Shown here piece by piece: positions 15,046 through 23,626 of a DNA stretch of 64,000 nt. Position 1 is the first letter of the stretch, and each line of letters starts with the position of its first letter. This DNA comes from Glaciecola amylolytica (GTDB lineage Bacteria; Bacteroidota; Bacteroidia; Flavobacteriales_D; Crocinitomicaceae): positions 3,467,501 to 3,531,500 of the forward strand of contig CP034120.1 in assembly GCA_003856375.1 (NCBI GenBank). The letters run 5' to 3'. A model generated the notes under the pieces. It was not told where the DNA came from. It saw nothing but the letters and a program-made list of their open reading frames with translations, and did not search any database. The position numbers and the translations under genes were made by a program.

Positions 15046-16824
15046 TTAGTTGCGGATAACCGTCACGTTACCCTGATAGTTGTATTCTTTTGTAGCAGAG
15101 GTTGCCTTCAATTTATAAAAGTAAACACCTTCGTTTACCGGCTGCCCGTTTGTTTTTCCATCCCAGACAACTGTAGGGTCGCTGGATACGAAAACTGTAT
15201 TTCCCCATCGGTTGACAATCACCAGATCATACGTTTTGATTCCGGAAGTTTTGATGAGGAAGAAGTCGTTTGTACCGTCGTTATTCGGTGTAATAATGTT
15301 TGGAACGGTGATATCATGGAAAATTTCAATCATTTGTGTCGCACCTCCCACACAACCGTGATTATTGGTAACAACCAATGTTACCTGAAAAGAATCGCCG
15401 CCGTCTTCATACACATGAACCGGATTCTGGCTTGAAGAACCCTCTCCGTCACCAAAAGACCAATTCCATGAAACAGCCCCGTTTGACTCATCCGTAAAAC
15501 TGTAATTCGATCCTTCTTCCGTATATGTAAATTGTGCTAAAGGCGATGGATTTACCGTCGGGGTGCAATTTCCGGGCTGGGAAGAACATCCGTTTGCTCC
15601 CATATCAATAACCGTAACCTGCCCCGTTCCTGTTGTCCAGTCAACGGTTACATTCGAAGTTCCCTGACCGGAAGTAATTGTTCCGCTTGAAGGAAAAGTC
15701 CACTGAAAATTTCCGGAACCTCCAACAACCGTAAACACGTTATTCAGCGTGTTTTCACAAATCGTAGGGCAATTCAATGTCGGCGGACCCGGTCTGACCG
15801 TAGATAAAATATAAGGGTGTCCCGGGTTTGGAAAATTCCATCCGGCTACTGCTCTGGTTGTAAATCCTCCATTGATATTTGAAGTTGTAGCTCCCATATC
15901 ATTCCAATTTGAGCTGACAGTTCTCCAATGCGCCATTCCTGTCCAATCTCCATCGTCTGCGATAACATAAAACATACGAACATCTGTTGGAGCCGTGCCG
16001 ATCAAGCGTTCAATCGAATGATAGTAAGCCGGATTCAATGCGCACATATTCCCATCCGTTTGGGTTCTGTCAAAAGCATCTGTGTTCGCATCGTAATTAT
16101 TGAAACGCACCGTGTATTCTGCCCCCAGATTTGATTGAGGAGTTAATTCAATCGGGCGAAAACGCAGCGTTCCCGTACTTGATCCTGTTGGGAACATATA
16201 GGTACTTGCAAAGTTTGTTATTCTGGAAAGCGTTCCCGGTTCCAGACTGCTCACAAAGCCTTCTGCCCCAAAAGTGTTCGAATAAGTTATCGCAGCAACA
16301 GCCGGATTCTTCACAAAAAACGTGTTTGTTTGTGTTTCCAGTTCTCTGGAATTCAGTTGAAGCGTTCCGGATGTAGCCGTAGTTGCATCAACACCCTGTA
16401 ACGTTTTTTTCCGGTCATTGCCCGTTCCCGTTCCGGTGAGAATCAAATCATTGAAAACAGTAGCAACTCCGTTCGTGGAAGTAATAAACTGCTGAGTATT
16501 TCCAAACAGCGTAACTTCGGAAGTTCCTCCGTTAAAAATCCCGTCATTGATCCAATCCTGCTCTACAAAATAGGTTCCGTTTCCACTGACCGTAGAATTT
16601 GCTCCTATTTTGAATGTACCGGGGATTGGAAATGAAGAAATTTTGGTAGTCACCAGAGATCCGTCATTTGTGAGGTTTGTCACCTGATTCAGTTCAACAC
16701 CGCCGTTTACGTAAACAACCGCTCCTGAGGAAATCGAAATTAAGGCTCCGTTTGAGTAAAACATCTGCCCGTAAGAATAAAATGAGCATAATGATGCCAG
16801 TAGTACACCAATTAGTAGTTTCAT
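15046..16824 (-). CDS. T9SS type B surface protein of the collagen cassette (copy 1)
   Basis: This 592-residue protein begins with a signal peptide (MKLLIGVLLASLCSFYSYGQ), which decides the start at the ATG 16822-16824. A long beta-rich region (about 20-360) contains FYSNGALISISSGAVVYVNGG and LILTGTGTGNDRKKTLQG. An Ig-like segment, a PKD domain (about 435-505, WNWSFGDGEG) and a type B sorting domain follow (about 510-592: NIITPNNDGTNDFF, IVNRWGN, VVWDGKTNG, EGVYFYKL). It is co-directional with and close to a collagen-like gene. The pair is duplicated at 17838-20511. It is presumably surface-exposed; the role is unknown. Confidence 0.88.
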   Translation of the reverse strand: MKLLIGVLLASLCSFYSYGQMFYSNGALISISSGAVVYVNGGVELNQVTNLTNDGSLVTTKISSFPIPGTFKIGANSTVSGNGTYFVEQDWINDGIFNGGTSEVTLFGNTQQFITSTNGVATVFNDLILTGTGTGNDRKKTLQGVDATTATSGTLQLNSRELETQTNTFFVKNPAVAAITYSNTFGAEGFVSSLEPGTLSRITNFASTYMFPTGSSTGTLRFRPIELTPQSNLGAEYTVRFNNYDANTDAFDRTQTDGNMCALNPAYYHSIERLIGTAPTDVRMFYVIADDGDWTGMAHWRTVSSNWNDMGATTSNINGGFTTRAVAGWNFPNPGHPYILSTVRPGPPTLNCPTICENTLNNVFTVVGGSGNFQWTFPSSGTITSGQGTSNVTVDWTTGTGQVTVIDMGANGCSSQPGNCTPTVNPSPLAQFTYTEEGSNYSFTDESNGAVSWNWSFGDGEGSSSQNPVHVYEDGGDSFQVTLVVTNNHGCVGGATQMIEIFHDITVPNIITPNNDGTNDFFLIKTSGIKTYDLVIVNRWGNTVFVSSDPTVVWDGKTNGQPVNEGVYFYKLKATSATKEYNYQGNVTVIRN

Positions 16825-16846
16825 GGGGGTTTCAATTAATGTTAAG

Positions 16847-16876
16847 CAAATATAAATTAACCAACTAATAACCAAA
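16847..16876 (-). promoter_or_regulatory. Promoter for collagen cassette copy 1
   Basis: Reverse-strand TTTG (16873-16876), an 18-base spacer and TATATTTG (16847-16854) match the Bacteroidota consensus. The ATG is 23 bases downstream. Confidence 0.6.
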
Positions 16877-17030
16877 CGTTATAATTTAAAAAATAGTTGC
16901 TTATACCCTTGATTTTATTAGGATTACGTGAATCATTAAACAGCTTTGTGAAATTAAATTCAGATTAAGTTCATAATCAAAGGATCGGGTTAAATAATCC
17001 TTAGTATAGGAGCAATTGCTTCACATCTAT

Positions 17031-17038
17031 TACTTTTG
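17031..17038 (+). promoter_or_regulatory. -7 box for the tlyA-type gene
   Basis: TACTTTTG ends four bases before the ATG at 17043. This spacing is the same as at ribF and sufS, so the transcript should be leaderless. No well-placed -33 TTG is visible. Confidence 0.5.
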
Positions 17039-17042
17039 TACT

Positions 17043-17774
17043 ATGGAAGAACGTTTAGACAAATTGTTGGTTGACCGCGGTCTGGTAACTTCAAGAACCA
17101 GAGGGGAAGAACTCATTAAAAACGGCGACGTTTTGGTCAATGGAATTTCCATTGAAAAACCCGGAAAGAAAGTTTCTCTGGACGCCAAAATTTTGTTGCT
17201 AAACGAAGAGTTAACCTGGGTATCTCGCGGAGCATTGAAATTGTTAAAAGCAATTGAGCACTTTGAAATTCCGATAGCAGGGAAATCGTTTATTGACCTC
17301 GGGGCTTCAACAGGCGGATTTACGGAAGTTCTTCTCAGCAAAGAGGCTGCTCACGTGTATTGCGTGGATGTCGGGCACGGACAGCTTCACGAACGAATCC
17401 GAAGCAACCCGCTTATCACGAATATTGAGAAAACACACGTCCGGGAATTAACCTCTTCCCACGTTCCGAATCCAGTGGATGGAATTGTGATTGATGTTTC
17501 GTTTATCTCATTGGAAAAAGTACTTCCGTTCACCAGTAGTTTTGTTGAATCGGATGGTATTTTGGTTGCGCTCATCAAACCTCAGTTTGAATTGGAAAAG
17601 AAATTCCTGAACAAACATGGCGTCGTGAAAAGCGCTTCGGTTTACCCGGATATTTTGAAACGAATTGAAAAGGCTGTCATCGACTCGAACTTTGAAGTCG
17701 TCGGAATTATCGATTCTCCGATTATCGGCGGAGACGGAAACAAAGAGTTTTTGTTATTCGCCCGCAAAAAATAA
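17043..17774 (+). CDS. tlyA: TlyA-type rRNA 2'-O-methyltransferase (S4 plus FtsJ-like domains)
   Basis: This 243-residue protein has an N-terminal S4 RNA-binding domain (about 1-60, RLDKLLVDRGLVTSRTRGEELIKNGDVLVNG) and a C-terminal SAM-dependent methyltransferase (about 65-243) with FIDLGASTGGFTEVLL as SAM motif, DVGHGQLHERIR and IKPQFE. TlyA enzymes methylate a cytidine 2'-hydroxyl in 16S/23S rRNA; some family members have been called hemolysins. The start at 17043 is supported by the promoter box and by MEERLDKLL. It is the only plus-strand gene inside a minus-strand surface-protein island. Confidence 0.9.
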   Translation: MEERLDKLLVDRGLVTSRTRGEELIKNGDVLVNGISIEKPGKKVSLDAKILLLNEELTWVSRGALKLLKAIEHFEIPIAGKSFIDLGASTGGFTEVLLSKEAAHVYCVDVGHGQLHERIRSNPLITNIEKTHVRELTSSHVPNPVDGIVIDVSFISLEKVLPFTSSFVESDGILVALIKPQFELEKKFLNKHGVVKSASVYPDILKRIEKAVIDSNFEVVGIIDSPIIGGDGNKEFLLFARKK

Positions 17775-17780
17775 GCATTA

Positions 17781-17819
17781 AAAAATCCCGTCTCGGTTGA
17801 ACCAGGACGGGATTTTTTT
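17781..17819. terminator. Bidirectional terminator between tlyA and the collagen-like gene
   Basis: AAAAATCCCGTC and GACGGGATTTTTT flank a 13-base loop between two convergent genes, with A and T tracts on both sides. It serves both directions. Confidence 0.85.
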
Positions 17820-17837
17820 ATTGAATCAGACTTCAAG

Positions 17838-18716
17838 CTATTCTTTAATAATCAGAACAGACAAATTTCCTTTGATCAGATCTGCCGCTGCACTTCCGAT
17901 GTTTAACGGCGCAGTACCCTCAGCATATTTTGCGCGTAATTGAATGGTATGTGATCCGGCAGTCATATTGAACACGCTCGACAAACTCCACTGAGAAATA
18001 ATTTGTCCCAGTGAAGCAGAGTTTGCAGCAGGAACTCTTCGTTGTAAAGTTGAAGCAACGCCATCAACAAAAATCGCAAAGTCGGCTACTCCGTGGTTTA
18101 CTCCTGCATTCGCATTTTGAAATCCACCATCACTTGAGATATATACTTTTGCATTTGCCGGAACTGTAATCGTTTGTGTCAATCCCGGAACCAGGGTATA
18201 AGTCGTCGAAGCGGTAGTTAGTTGCAATTGGCTGGTGGTATAAACCGTTCCGGCAAATTGTCCGGTTGTTCCCGCAGGACCTTGAGCACCCGCTGCTCCG
18301 GCCGGTCCCTGTGGACCAGTTGCACCAGCAGTACCATTCGCACCTGCCGGGCCTTGTGCTCCAGCTACTCCCTGAGGGCCTGTTGCTCCCGCTGGTCCTG
18401 CCGGACCTTGTGGCCCGGGAACTCCTGCACCACCTCCGGCGCAAAGATTCTGCCATGCAGCTGCAGTACTTTCATAAAAGAAAAAGCAATTCACATCTGT
18501 ATCATAAACCAACAAACCTTCAGTTGGGGTTGTAATCGCATTTCTTTGTGCAGTTGTCAATCTGGGAACCAAAACTCCCTGAGTCGTTGACTGCATGTCC
18601 AGAATGGCATTTGGATTAGGTGTATTTGTACCAATTCCCACATTGTTTTGAGCATTTCCATTCAAACTCAATACGATCGTAAAAGAAGCTAGCAAGGCTT
18701 TCGTGTGTGTTTTCAT
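17838..18716 (-). CDS. Secreted collagen-like protein (copy 2)
   Basis: A 292-residue paralogue of the protein at 14149-15033. The first 92 residues after the signal peptide are almost identical (NNVGIGTNTPNPNAILDM...[10 protein letters not shown]-type module). A collagen stretch of 18 Gly-X-Y triplets (98-152) follows, then a beta-rich C-terminal domain (about 155-292) that is more divergent than the N-terminus. It starts 10 bases after its adhesin partner. The pattern of conserved head and triplets with a diverged tip suggests a common assembly with different exposed faces. Confidence 0.85.
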   Translation of the reverse strand: MKTHTKALLASFTIVLSLNGNAQNNVGIGTNTPNPNAILDMQSTTQGVLVPRLTTAQRNAITTPTEGLLVYDTDVNCFFFYESTAAAWQNLCAGGGAGVPGPQGPAGPAGATGPQGVAGAQGPAGANGTAGATGPQGPAGAAGAQGPAGTTGQFAGTVYTTSQLQLTTASTTYTLVPGLTQTITVPANAKVYISSDGGFQNANAGVNHGVADFAIFVDGVASTLQRRVPAANSASLGQIISQWSLSSVFNMTAGSHTIQLRAKYAEGTAPLNIGSAAADLIKGNLSVLIIKE

Positions 18717-18726
18717 TTTTAGTTGA

Positions 18727-20511
18727 TTATTTTCTTATGACTGTTATATTTCCTTGATAGTGGTATTCCTTCGTATTGGAAGATGCTTTCAGCTTATAGA
18801 AATAAACTCCTTCTTCCACCAGTTTTCCGTTGGTTTTTCCATCCCAGATAACATTCGGGCTGTTGGAACTGAAAATTAGGTTTCCCCAACGGTTAAAAAT
18901 CTGCAATCCATAATCTTTTACTCCAATTGCTTTGATGTAAAAGACGTCGTTTATACCATCATTATCAGGTGTAAAAATGTTAGGCACGACGATTTCCGAG
19001 AATAACTCAACAATTTGTGAAGCCTGACCAACACAGCCGTTTGCATTGGTCACTTCCAGAGTTACAAGATAATTGTCCTCGATTCCGGAATAAGTATGTG
19101 ACGGAGCCTGCGCTGATGAACCGAAACCATCTCCAAAACTCCAGGTCCAGGAAATCGCACCGGACGTATGATCCGTAAATTGATAGCTCGTGCCATTTTC
19201 AGTATACGAGAAATCAACTGCTGCATTCGGAATAATATTCGGAGTACAGATTGCCGGCAGTGAACTGCAACCATTCGCATCAACCGCCACTACTGAAACC
19301 TGCCCCGATCCGGATTGCCAGTTTGCTTCAGCAACAGCTGTTCCCTGCCCCGACACCAATGTTGCGTTGGAAGGAAAAGTCCATTGATAATTTGTGGTCG
19401 TTCCAGTAAGAGTAAATACATTCTCCACAGAGTTTTCACACACATCCGGACAATTCAATTGAGGAATTTCCGGACGCAAACGCGAAAGAATATACGGATG
19501 CCCCGGAACAACAAAGTTCCATGCCGCTTTGGTTCTCGTATCAAAACCGCCGGAAACAGCAGCACTTGTGACACCCATATCTGTCCATTCGGAAGCAGGA
19601 TTCTGCCACTGAGCCATTGCCGGCCAATTACCATCTGATGCAGAAATATAAAACAAGCGCAAATCTGTAGGAACTGAACCAACAACACGTTCTATCGAAT
19701 GATAATAGTCGGGATTCAGAGAGCAAGTTATGTCATCAGTTTCCGAACGGTCAAAATTATCGACAGATGCATCCACATTATTCAAACGAGCCGTATACTG
19801 AGAAGCCGCATTCGTTGAAGGAGTGAGTTCTACAGGCCTGAAACGCAAAGTTCCGGCACTGGATCCGGTAGGAAATAAATAAGCCGCAGCCTGATTCGTA
19901 AGTCGTGAAAAAGTTCCCGGAGCCAAACTACTCACAAATCCTTCTGCTCCGAAGGTATTCAAATAAGTAACAGCTGTTGTAGACGGATTCAGAACAAAAA
20001 ATGAGTTCGTTTGAGTTTCCAGTTCGCGGTCATTCAGGTTCAGGATTCCGGTTGCTCCTGTTGAAGCATTCACTCCGTTCAGGGTTTTCTTCCGGTTATT
20101 ACCCGTTCCGGTACCTGTAAGAATCAGGTTATTAAAACTGGTCGCAATTGCATTGAGCGAAGTAATGAATTGCTGCGTATTTCCGTATAAAGTAACTGTT
20201 GAAGTTCCCGAGTTAAATGTTCCGTTATTGACCCAATCCTGTTCAATCAAATAAACTCCGTTTCCATTGACCTGAGATACCGTCCCGATGATAAAATTTC
20301 CGGGAACAGAAAGTGTCGAATTTTTGGTGACAGTCAGAACGCCATTGTTTGACAAACTGGTTGTCTGGGTCAAATCAACTCCTCCATTCACGTGTACGAC
20401 AGATCCGGGTGATAACGAAACAGAAGCTCCATTCGAAAAAAGAGTTTGGGCGTAGGAAATAGAATATATTACTGAGACCGTCAGTAATAGCAGGTTTGTA
20501 GTAAGCTTCAT
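18727..20511 (-). CDS. T9SS type B surface protein of the collagen cassette (copy 2)
   Basis: A 594-residue paralogue of 15046-16824 with the same order: signal peptide (1-21), beta-rich region with LFSNGASVSLSPGSVVHVNGG, NFNNLILTG-type motif, Ig-like segment with CENSVENVFTLTG, PKD (WTWSFGDGFG) and type B sorting domain (NIFTPDNDGINDVF, IFNRWGN, VIWDGKTNG, EGVYFYKL). It is likely exported by T9SS. Similarity to copy 1 runs along the whole length, so the cassette was duplicated as a unit. Confidence 0.88.
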   Translation of the reverse strand: MKLTTNLLLLTVSVIYSISYAQTLFSNGASVSLSPGSVVHVNGGVDLTQTTSLSNNGVLTVTKNSTLSVPGNFIIGTVSQVNGNGVYLIEQDWVNNGTFNSGTSTVTLYGNTQQFITSLNAIATSFNNLILTGTGTGNNRKKTLNGVNASTGATGILNLNDRELETQTNSFFVLNPSTTAVTYLNTFGAEGFVSSLAPGTFSRLTNQAAAYLFPTGSSAGTLRFRPVELTPSTNAASQYTARLNNVDASVDNFDRSETDDITCSLNPDYYHSIERVVGSVPTDLRLFYISASDGNWPAMAQWQNPASEWTDMGVTSAAVSGGFDTRTKAAWNFVVPGHPYILSRLRPEIPQLNCPDVCENSVENVFTLTGTTTNYQWTFPSNATLVSGQGTAVAEANWQSGSGQVSVVAVDANGCSSLPAICTPNIIPNAAVDFSYTENGTSYQFTDHTSGAISWTWSFGDGFGSSAQAPSHTYSGIEDNYLVTLEVTNANGCVGQASQIVELFSEIVVPNIFTPDNDGINDVFYIKAIGVKDYGLQIFNRWGNLIFSSNSPNVIWDGKTNGKLVEEGVYFYKLKASSNTKEYHYQGNITVIRK

Positions 20512-20963
20512 GGTTCATTGATGTGCGCAACAAATAACGCTACAAAAGCCTTAAAAAACAAACGAATCCGGATTAAAAAACATTTTTTTATAACCGTCAA
20601 ACGCTAAGTTTCTAAGGATAAAACCCTTAATGATTTTGATTTTTCCGGAAGCCGTCAGATTTCTATTTGCGAAACGGATTCTGATCAGGAATTTTTGTTG
20701 TTTTTATCCGTTGCTTAACCGTTAAAAACCTTTAGAGGTCTGCTATCAGTGAGTTTGAAGTAAAACTCTGAATTTTCCGTCAGTTCCAAACAAAAAAAGA
20801 GCCCGTCAATGACGAGCCCTTTTAATCAAGCCAGTTCTACCTTGCCTCGACTATTTCGTTATCGTTTGAGTTGTAGTAATTTTTCAAACTCCTTTGGAGA
20901 AGCTGACAACGAAATAAATATCTTTCCTGGTAACTAGATGCACCGTTTTTTCAAAGGTTGGAA
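20512..20963. other. Intergenic region without recognisable genes
   Basis: About 450 AT-rich bases upstream of the copy 2 surface-protein gene and downstream of the anti-sigma-like gene. Apart from a terminator-like hairpin (20792-20824) I see no gene, strong promoter or repeat. No full TAnnTTTG box was found for the gene starting at 20511. Confidence 0.5.
20792..20824 (-). terminator. Possible terminator of the sigma/anti-sigma operon
   Basis: An A run, then GAGCCCGTC-AAT-GACGAGCCC (a stem with two mismatches), then TTTT. It lies about 140 bases past the stop of the anti-sigma-like gene. The imperfect stem and distance lower confidence. Confidence 0.45.
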
Positions 20964-22346
20964 TTAAAATGAATATTTTATTTGAAGTTTTACCCCCTGA
21001 ATATCGCTGAAGTCCGCATTACCACTTTTAAGCTTTGATACAAATTGATATTGCATCCCAATTCCAAGAGCAGTTTTATTTTTAAACGGCGCTAAATGAT
21101 AGTCGATTCCGGCAGTTGCTCCGATCTGGAACTTATTGGAATTGTATACATTGGTGATCGTTGAACGATTCGCTTCATAGCCGCTCAACAGGCGATTCAG
21201 TGAAACTCCCGCATAAACTGTAGCGCCTCTATACGTGTATCCAACCGAAGACATCAGAAAAATGGTATTCAATCGCTGATCCAAACTGGTATAGCGTCCA
21301 TTGATATAACTTCCGTTTGATTGTGCGTATTGACTAAATCCTAAATCCTGGGTCAAACGAACATTTCCGAGGTAATAATGATATTGGAAATCCGCTGCTA
21401 TCCCCATGGAAGGAAGAGAACTCGAGAATGCACTTCGGTTCTTTTCATTGATGAATGAGAACTGTCCGCCAAACTGAAGGCTGAACCGTGGTTTGAACGG
21501 AGATTTCAAAGGAATGAACGTGAAATCACCAATCGAGCCGTATTCGTCTCTTGTTTCAAAAGCTATTTCCTTTGTTCCCAATTCATCCAGTTGTGCCAGA
21601 TCGTTGAAGGTGTTTGACGTATTTTCAGTCAATATATTATTATTGTTATTCGTACTGTTTTGAACCGTTCCGTTCGTTATCACATGTTTCGGATCCTGTT
21701 GAAGTCCGTCATTTTTAAGTGCCAGATTTCGTTGCTGTTCGGCATTTTGTACGTTTGGATTTTCAAACAATTCCTTGTTCTGACGGTTGCGATTAGCCAA
21801 TTGATTCTCTTTGGTAATGACGTTTTCAGCTAAAACAGCTTCCTTATCTCCTGCTCCTGCAGTTTCAACAGAATTGTCTGCCAAATCGGTTTCTTTTTCC
21901 GGATTGGAAATCGTTTTCAAACCACTTATACCGGCAATCGACTCCTGACGGGTATCAGAACTTGTAAAGTAGTCTGTATAGAATGAAAGAAACACAAAGA
22001 AAACAGAAGCCGCCGCCATTTTCATCCACGGAATTCTGGTTGTAACCGGATAATTCAATGTGGTATTTAATCTGTTCCAAACACGCTCTCTGGAAAGTTG
22101 CTCTTCCAGTTTTGTCCATCCGTCACCGGAAGTATTCGGAGACCAATTGTCATAAGAATCTGCTAAGGTTTTATCAGCAGGACTTCCGTTTAACTCCAAC
22201 GTTTCATCCAAACGGTCCCAAACGGCAGAAACAGCCAAATCCGCCTCCAAATCTTCCCATAAATCAGAAGACGGTGTTCCCGCATCCCAATTCTGGTAGG
22301 ATTTATGAAGAGATTTAAACTCTTTATGTGAATTTGTTTGGTCCAT
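20964..22346 (-). CDS. Dual-membrane-spanning anti-sigma-like protein (Dma-type)
   Basis: This 460-residue protein has an unusual order of parts. Residues 1-105 are soluble and contain two copies of a tryptophan-rich repeat (14-50 and 62-98; SYQNW...VWDRL and SYDNW...VWNRL). Residues 107-124 are the single hydrophobic segment. Residues 130-265 are a disordered N/Q-rich linker. Residues 285-460 look like an outer-membrane beta-barrel of about eight strands ending in the aromatic signature KYSF. There is no signal peptide. It begins one base after the ECF sigma gene. This is the architecture described for Bacteroides Dma proteins, in which a cytoplasmic anti-sigma domain, inner-membrane helix, periplasmic linker and OM barrel form one chain. 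The anti-sigma activity here is inferred. Confidence 0.75.
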   Translation of the reverse strand: MDQTNSHKEFKSLHKSYQNWDAGTPSSDLWEDLEADLAVSAVWDRLDETLELNGSPADKTLADSYDNWSPNTSGDGWTKLEEQLSRERVWNRLNTTLNYPVTTRIPWMKMAAASVFFVFLSFYTDYFTSSDTRQESIAGISGLKTISNPEKETDLADNSVETAGAGDKEAVLAENVITKENQLANRNRQNKELFENPNVQNAEQQRNLALKNDGLQQDPKHVITNGTVQNSTNNNNNILTENTSNTFNDLAQLDELGTKEIAFETRDEYGSIGDFTFIPLKSPFKPRFSLQFGGQFSFINEKNRSAFSSSLPSMGIAADFQYHYYLGNVRLTQDLGFSQYAQSNGSYINGRYTSLDQRLNTIFLMSSVGYTYRGATVYAGVSLNRLLSGYEANRSTITNVYNSNKFQIGATAGIDYHLAPFKNKTALGIGMQYQFVSKLKSGNADFSDIQGVKLQIKYSF

Positions 22347-22347
22347 T

Positions 22348-22866
22348 TTAAGAAACGAGTTTTTGTTTTAATACCGAGCGTGCGTAATTTAATTGGGATT
22401 TGGAGGTTCCGACCGAAATCTCCAGTTCTTCCGCAATTTCAGAATGCGACCAGCCTTCCAGGGCATACAATTTCAATACCAATCCGGCTTTTGTCGGCAA
22501 CAAGTTGATTTCTTCCAGCACTTTCGCAAAAGGGATTCCTGTTTCCAGATCCGCTTCGTCCTGATCCATTACCGGAATTTCTGCCAATTGTGTAAAGTTC
22601 TTTCTTTTTCTCAGGGTTTGTAAACAGCAATTCACCGTCACTCTTCTCAGCCAGCCTTCAAAAGACCCCGTGAAAGTGTATGAACCAATGTTTTTATAGA
22701 TATGCATGTATGCATCATGCAGCATATCTTCCGCATCCTGAGTATCCGAGCCGTATAACTTGCAAACCTTGAATAAATCCTTGGAGAAAAGACGATACAA
22801 TCTTTCCTGTGCAGATCGTTCCCAATTTGCACAGCCATCGATAATATCTTTATACTCGGCAGACAT
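22348..22866 (-). CDS. ECF-type RNA polymerase sigma factor
   Basis: This 172-residue cytoplasmic sigma factor has a sigma-70 region 2 (about 22-90: LYRLFSKDLFKVC, QDAEDMLHDAYMHIYKNI, FEGWLRRVTVNCCLQTLRKR) and a region 4 helix-turn-helix (about 120-168: LPTKAGLVLKLYALEGWSHSEIAEELEISVGTSKSQLNYAR). It lacks region 3, as expected for ECF sigmas. Its start overlaps the stop of the upstream lipoprotein by one base (TAATG) and its stop is one base from the anti-sigma-like gene, so all three are one operon and probably one stress-response circuit. Confidence 0.93.
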   Translation of the reverse strand: MSAEYKDIIDGCANWERSAQERLYRLFSKDLFKVCKLYGSDTQDAEDMLHDAYMHIYKNIGSYTFTGSFEGWLRRVTVNCCLQTLRKRKNFTQLAEIPVMDQDEADLETGIPFAKVLEEINLLPTKAGLVLKLYALEGWSHSEIAEELEISVGTSKSQLNYARSVLKQKLVS

Positions 22867-23528
22867 TACTCAACGGTTAAGATCAAAGCTTTCGGTAATT
22901 GTTCGGTGATTTTACTGAACAATTGATTATTGTTACCACTAGCACTATTTATCAATAGAGTCGGAACACCATTTTCCATGACGAAATTGGGTTGACTCCA
23001 TAAAGAACTCGGAACATTTTCAAACAATTTCTTGGCATCGAAACCAATGAACACTTTGTAATTTTTCTTTCTTTCCAGAGAGAACGGATTCTGAATCTTA
23101 AAACTCAACGCTTCGTAATTGCTCCATTCAATAATCATCGGAACGGGTTCTGTTCCTTTATAAAAAGTACCTTCCAGTCGGATGCACGGATGATTTGAAT
23201 TATCAATCAGTGTCGAAATATCAAATTCGATATAGTCTCCCATCGGAATGTCCAAAGCAATTCCCAAATCCGTTTCACCGGAAAATTCGATCTTATCTCC
23301 GCTGAGGTTTTGTGTAATTTTTACGTCAGAGCCCTTCACCCGTTTTCCTGAAACGGTAAACTGGGTGGAGTAGAAATATCCTTTATTAACAACGGCATTT
23401 CCCTGACTGGATGTTGTAGAATGAAACTTCCAGTTCAAACTCAAATAAGCGGGTTGTTTCAGTTTCCACCTCTCACAACCGCCGGATCCCATCAGAATCA
23501 CTATCAATAGTAGGTATAAACCTCTCAT
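22866..23528 (-). CDS. Putative lipoprotein upstream of the sigma factor
   Basis: A 220-residue protein. A longer frame exists, but the ATG at 23526-23528 starts a signal sequence (MRGLYLLLIVILMGSGGC) that ends in a lipobox-like SGGC with Cys18, so I chose it. The rest is beta-rich with no motif I recognise (DYIEFDISTLI, CIRLEGTFYKGTEPVPMIIEW, KKNYKVFIGFDAKKLF). It overlaps the sigma gene by one base. A job as envelope sensor or product of the sigma circuit is plausible from context only. Confidence 0.65.
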   Translation of the reverse strand: MRGLYLLLIVILMGSGGCERWKLKQPAYLSLNWKFHSTTSSQGNAVVNKGYFYSTQFTVSGKRVKGSDVKITQNLSGDKIEFSGETDLGIALDIPMGDYIEFDISTLIDNSNHPCIRLEGTFYKGTEPVPMIIEWSNYEALSFKIQNPFSLERKKNYKVFIGFDAKKLFENVPSSLWSQPNFVMENGVPTLLINSASGNNNQLFSKITEQLPKALILTVE

Positions 23529-23614
23529 TTGCAATTTATTTAAAACTAAGATACGACTAAAATAAAAAGGTTGGAAATTAAACTTATTTAGAACTAATAC
23601 AAATAGCATTTAGT

Positions 23615-23622
23615 TATCTTTG
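23615..23622 (+). promoter_or_regulatory. -7 box for the sufSE-DUF59 operon
   Basis: TATCTTTG ends four bases before the ATG at 23627. This gives the sufS half its own promoter, consistent with its separation from sufABCD. No -33 TTG is seen at the usual distance. Confidence 0.55.
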
Positions 23623-23626
23623 TACC

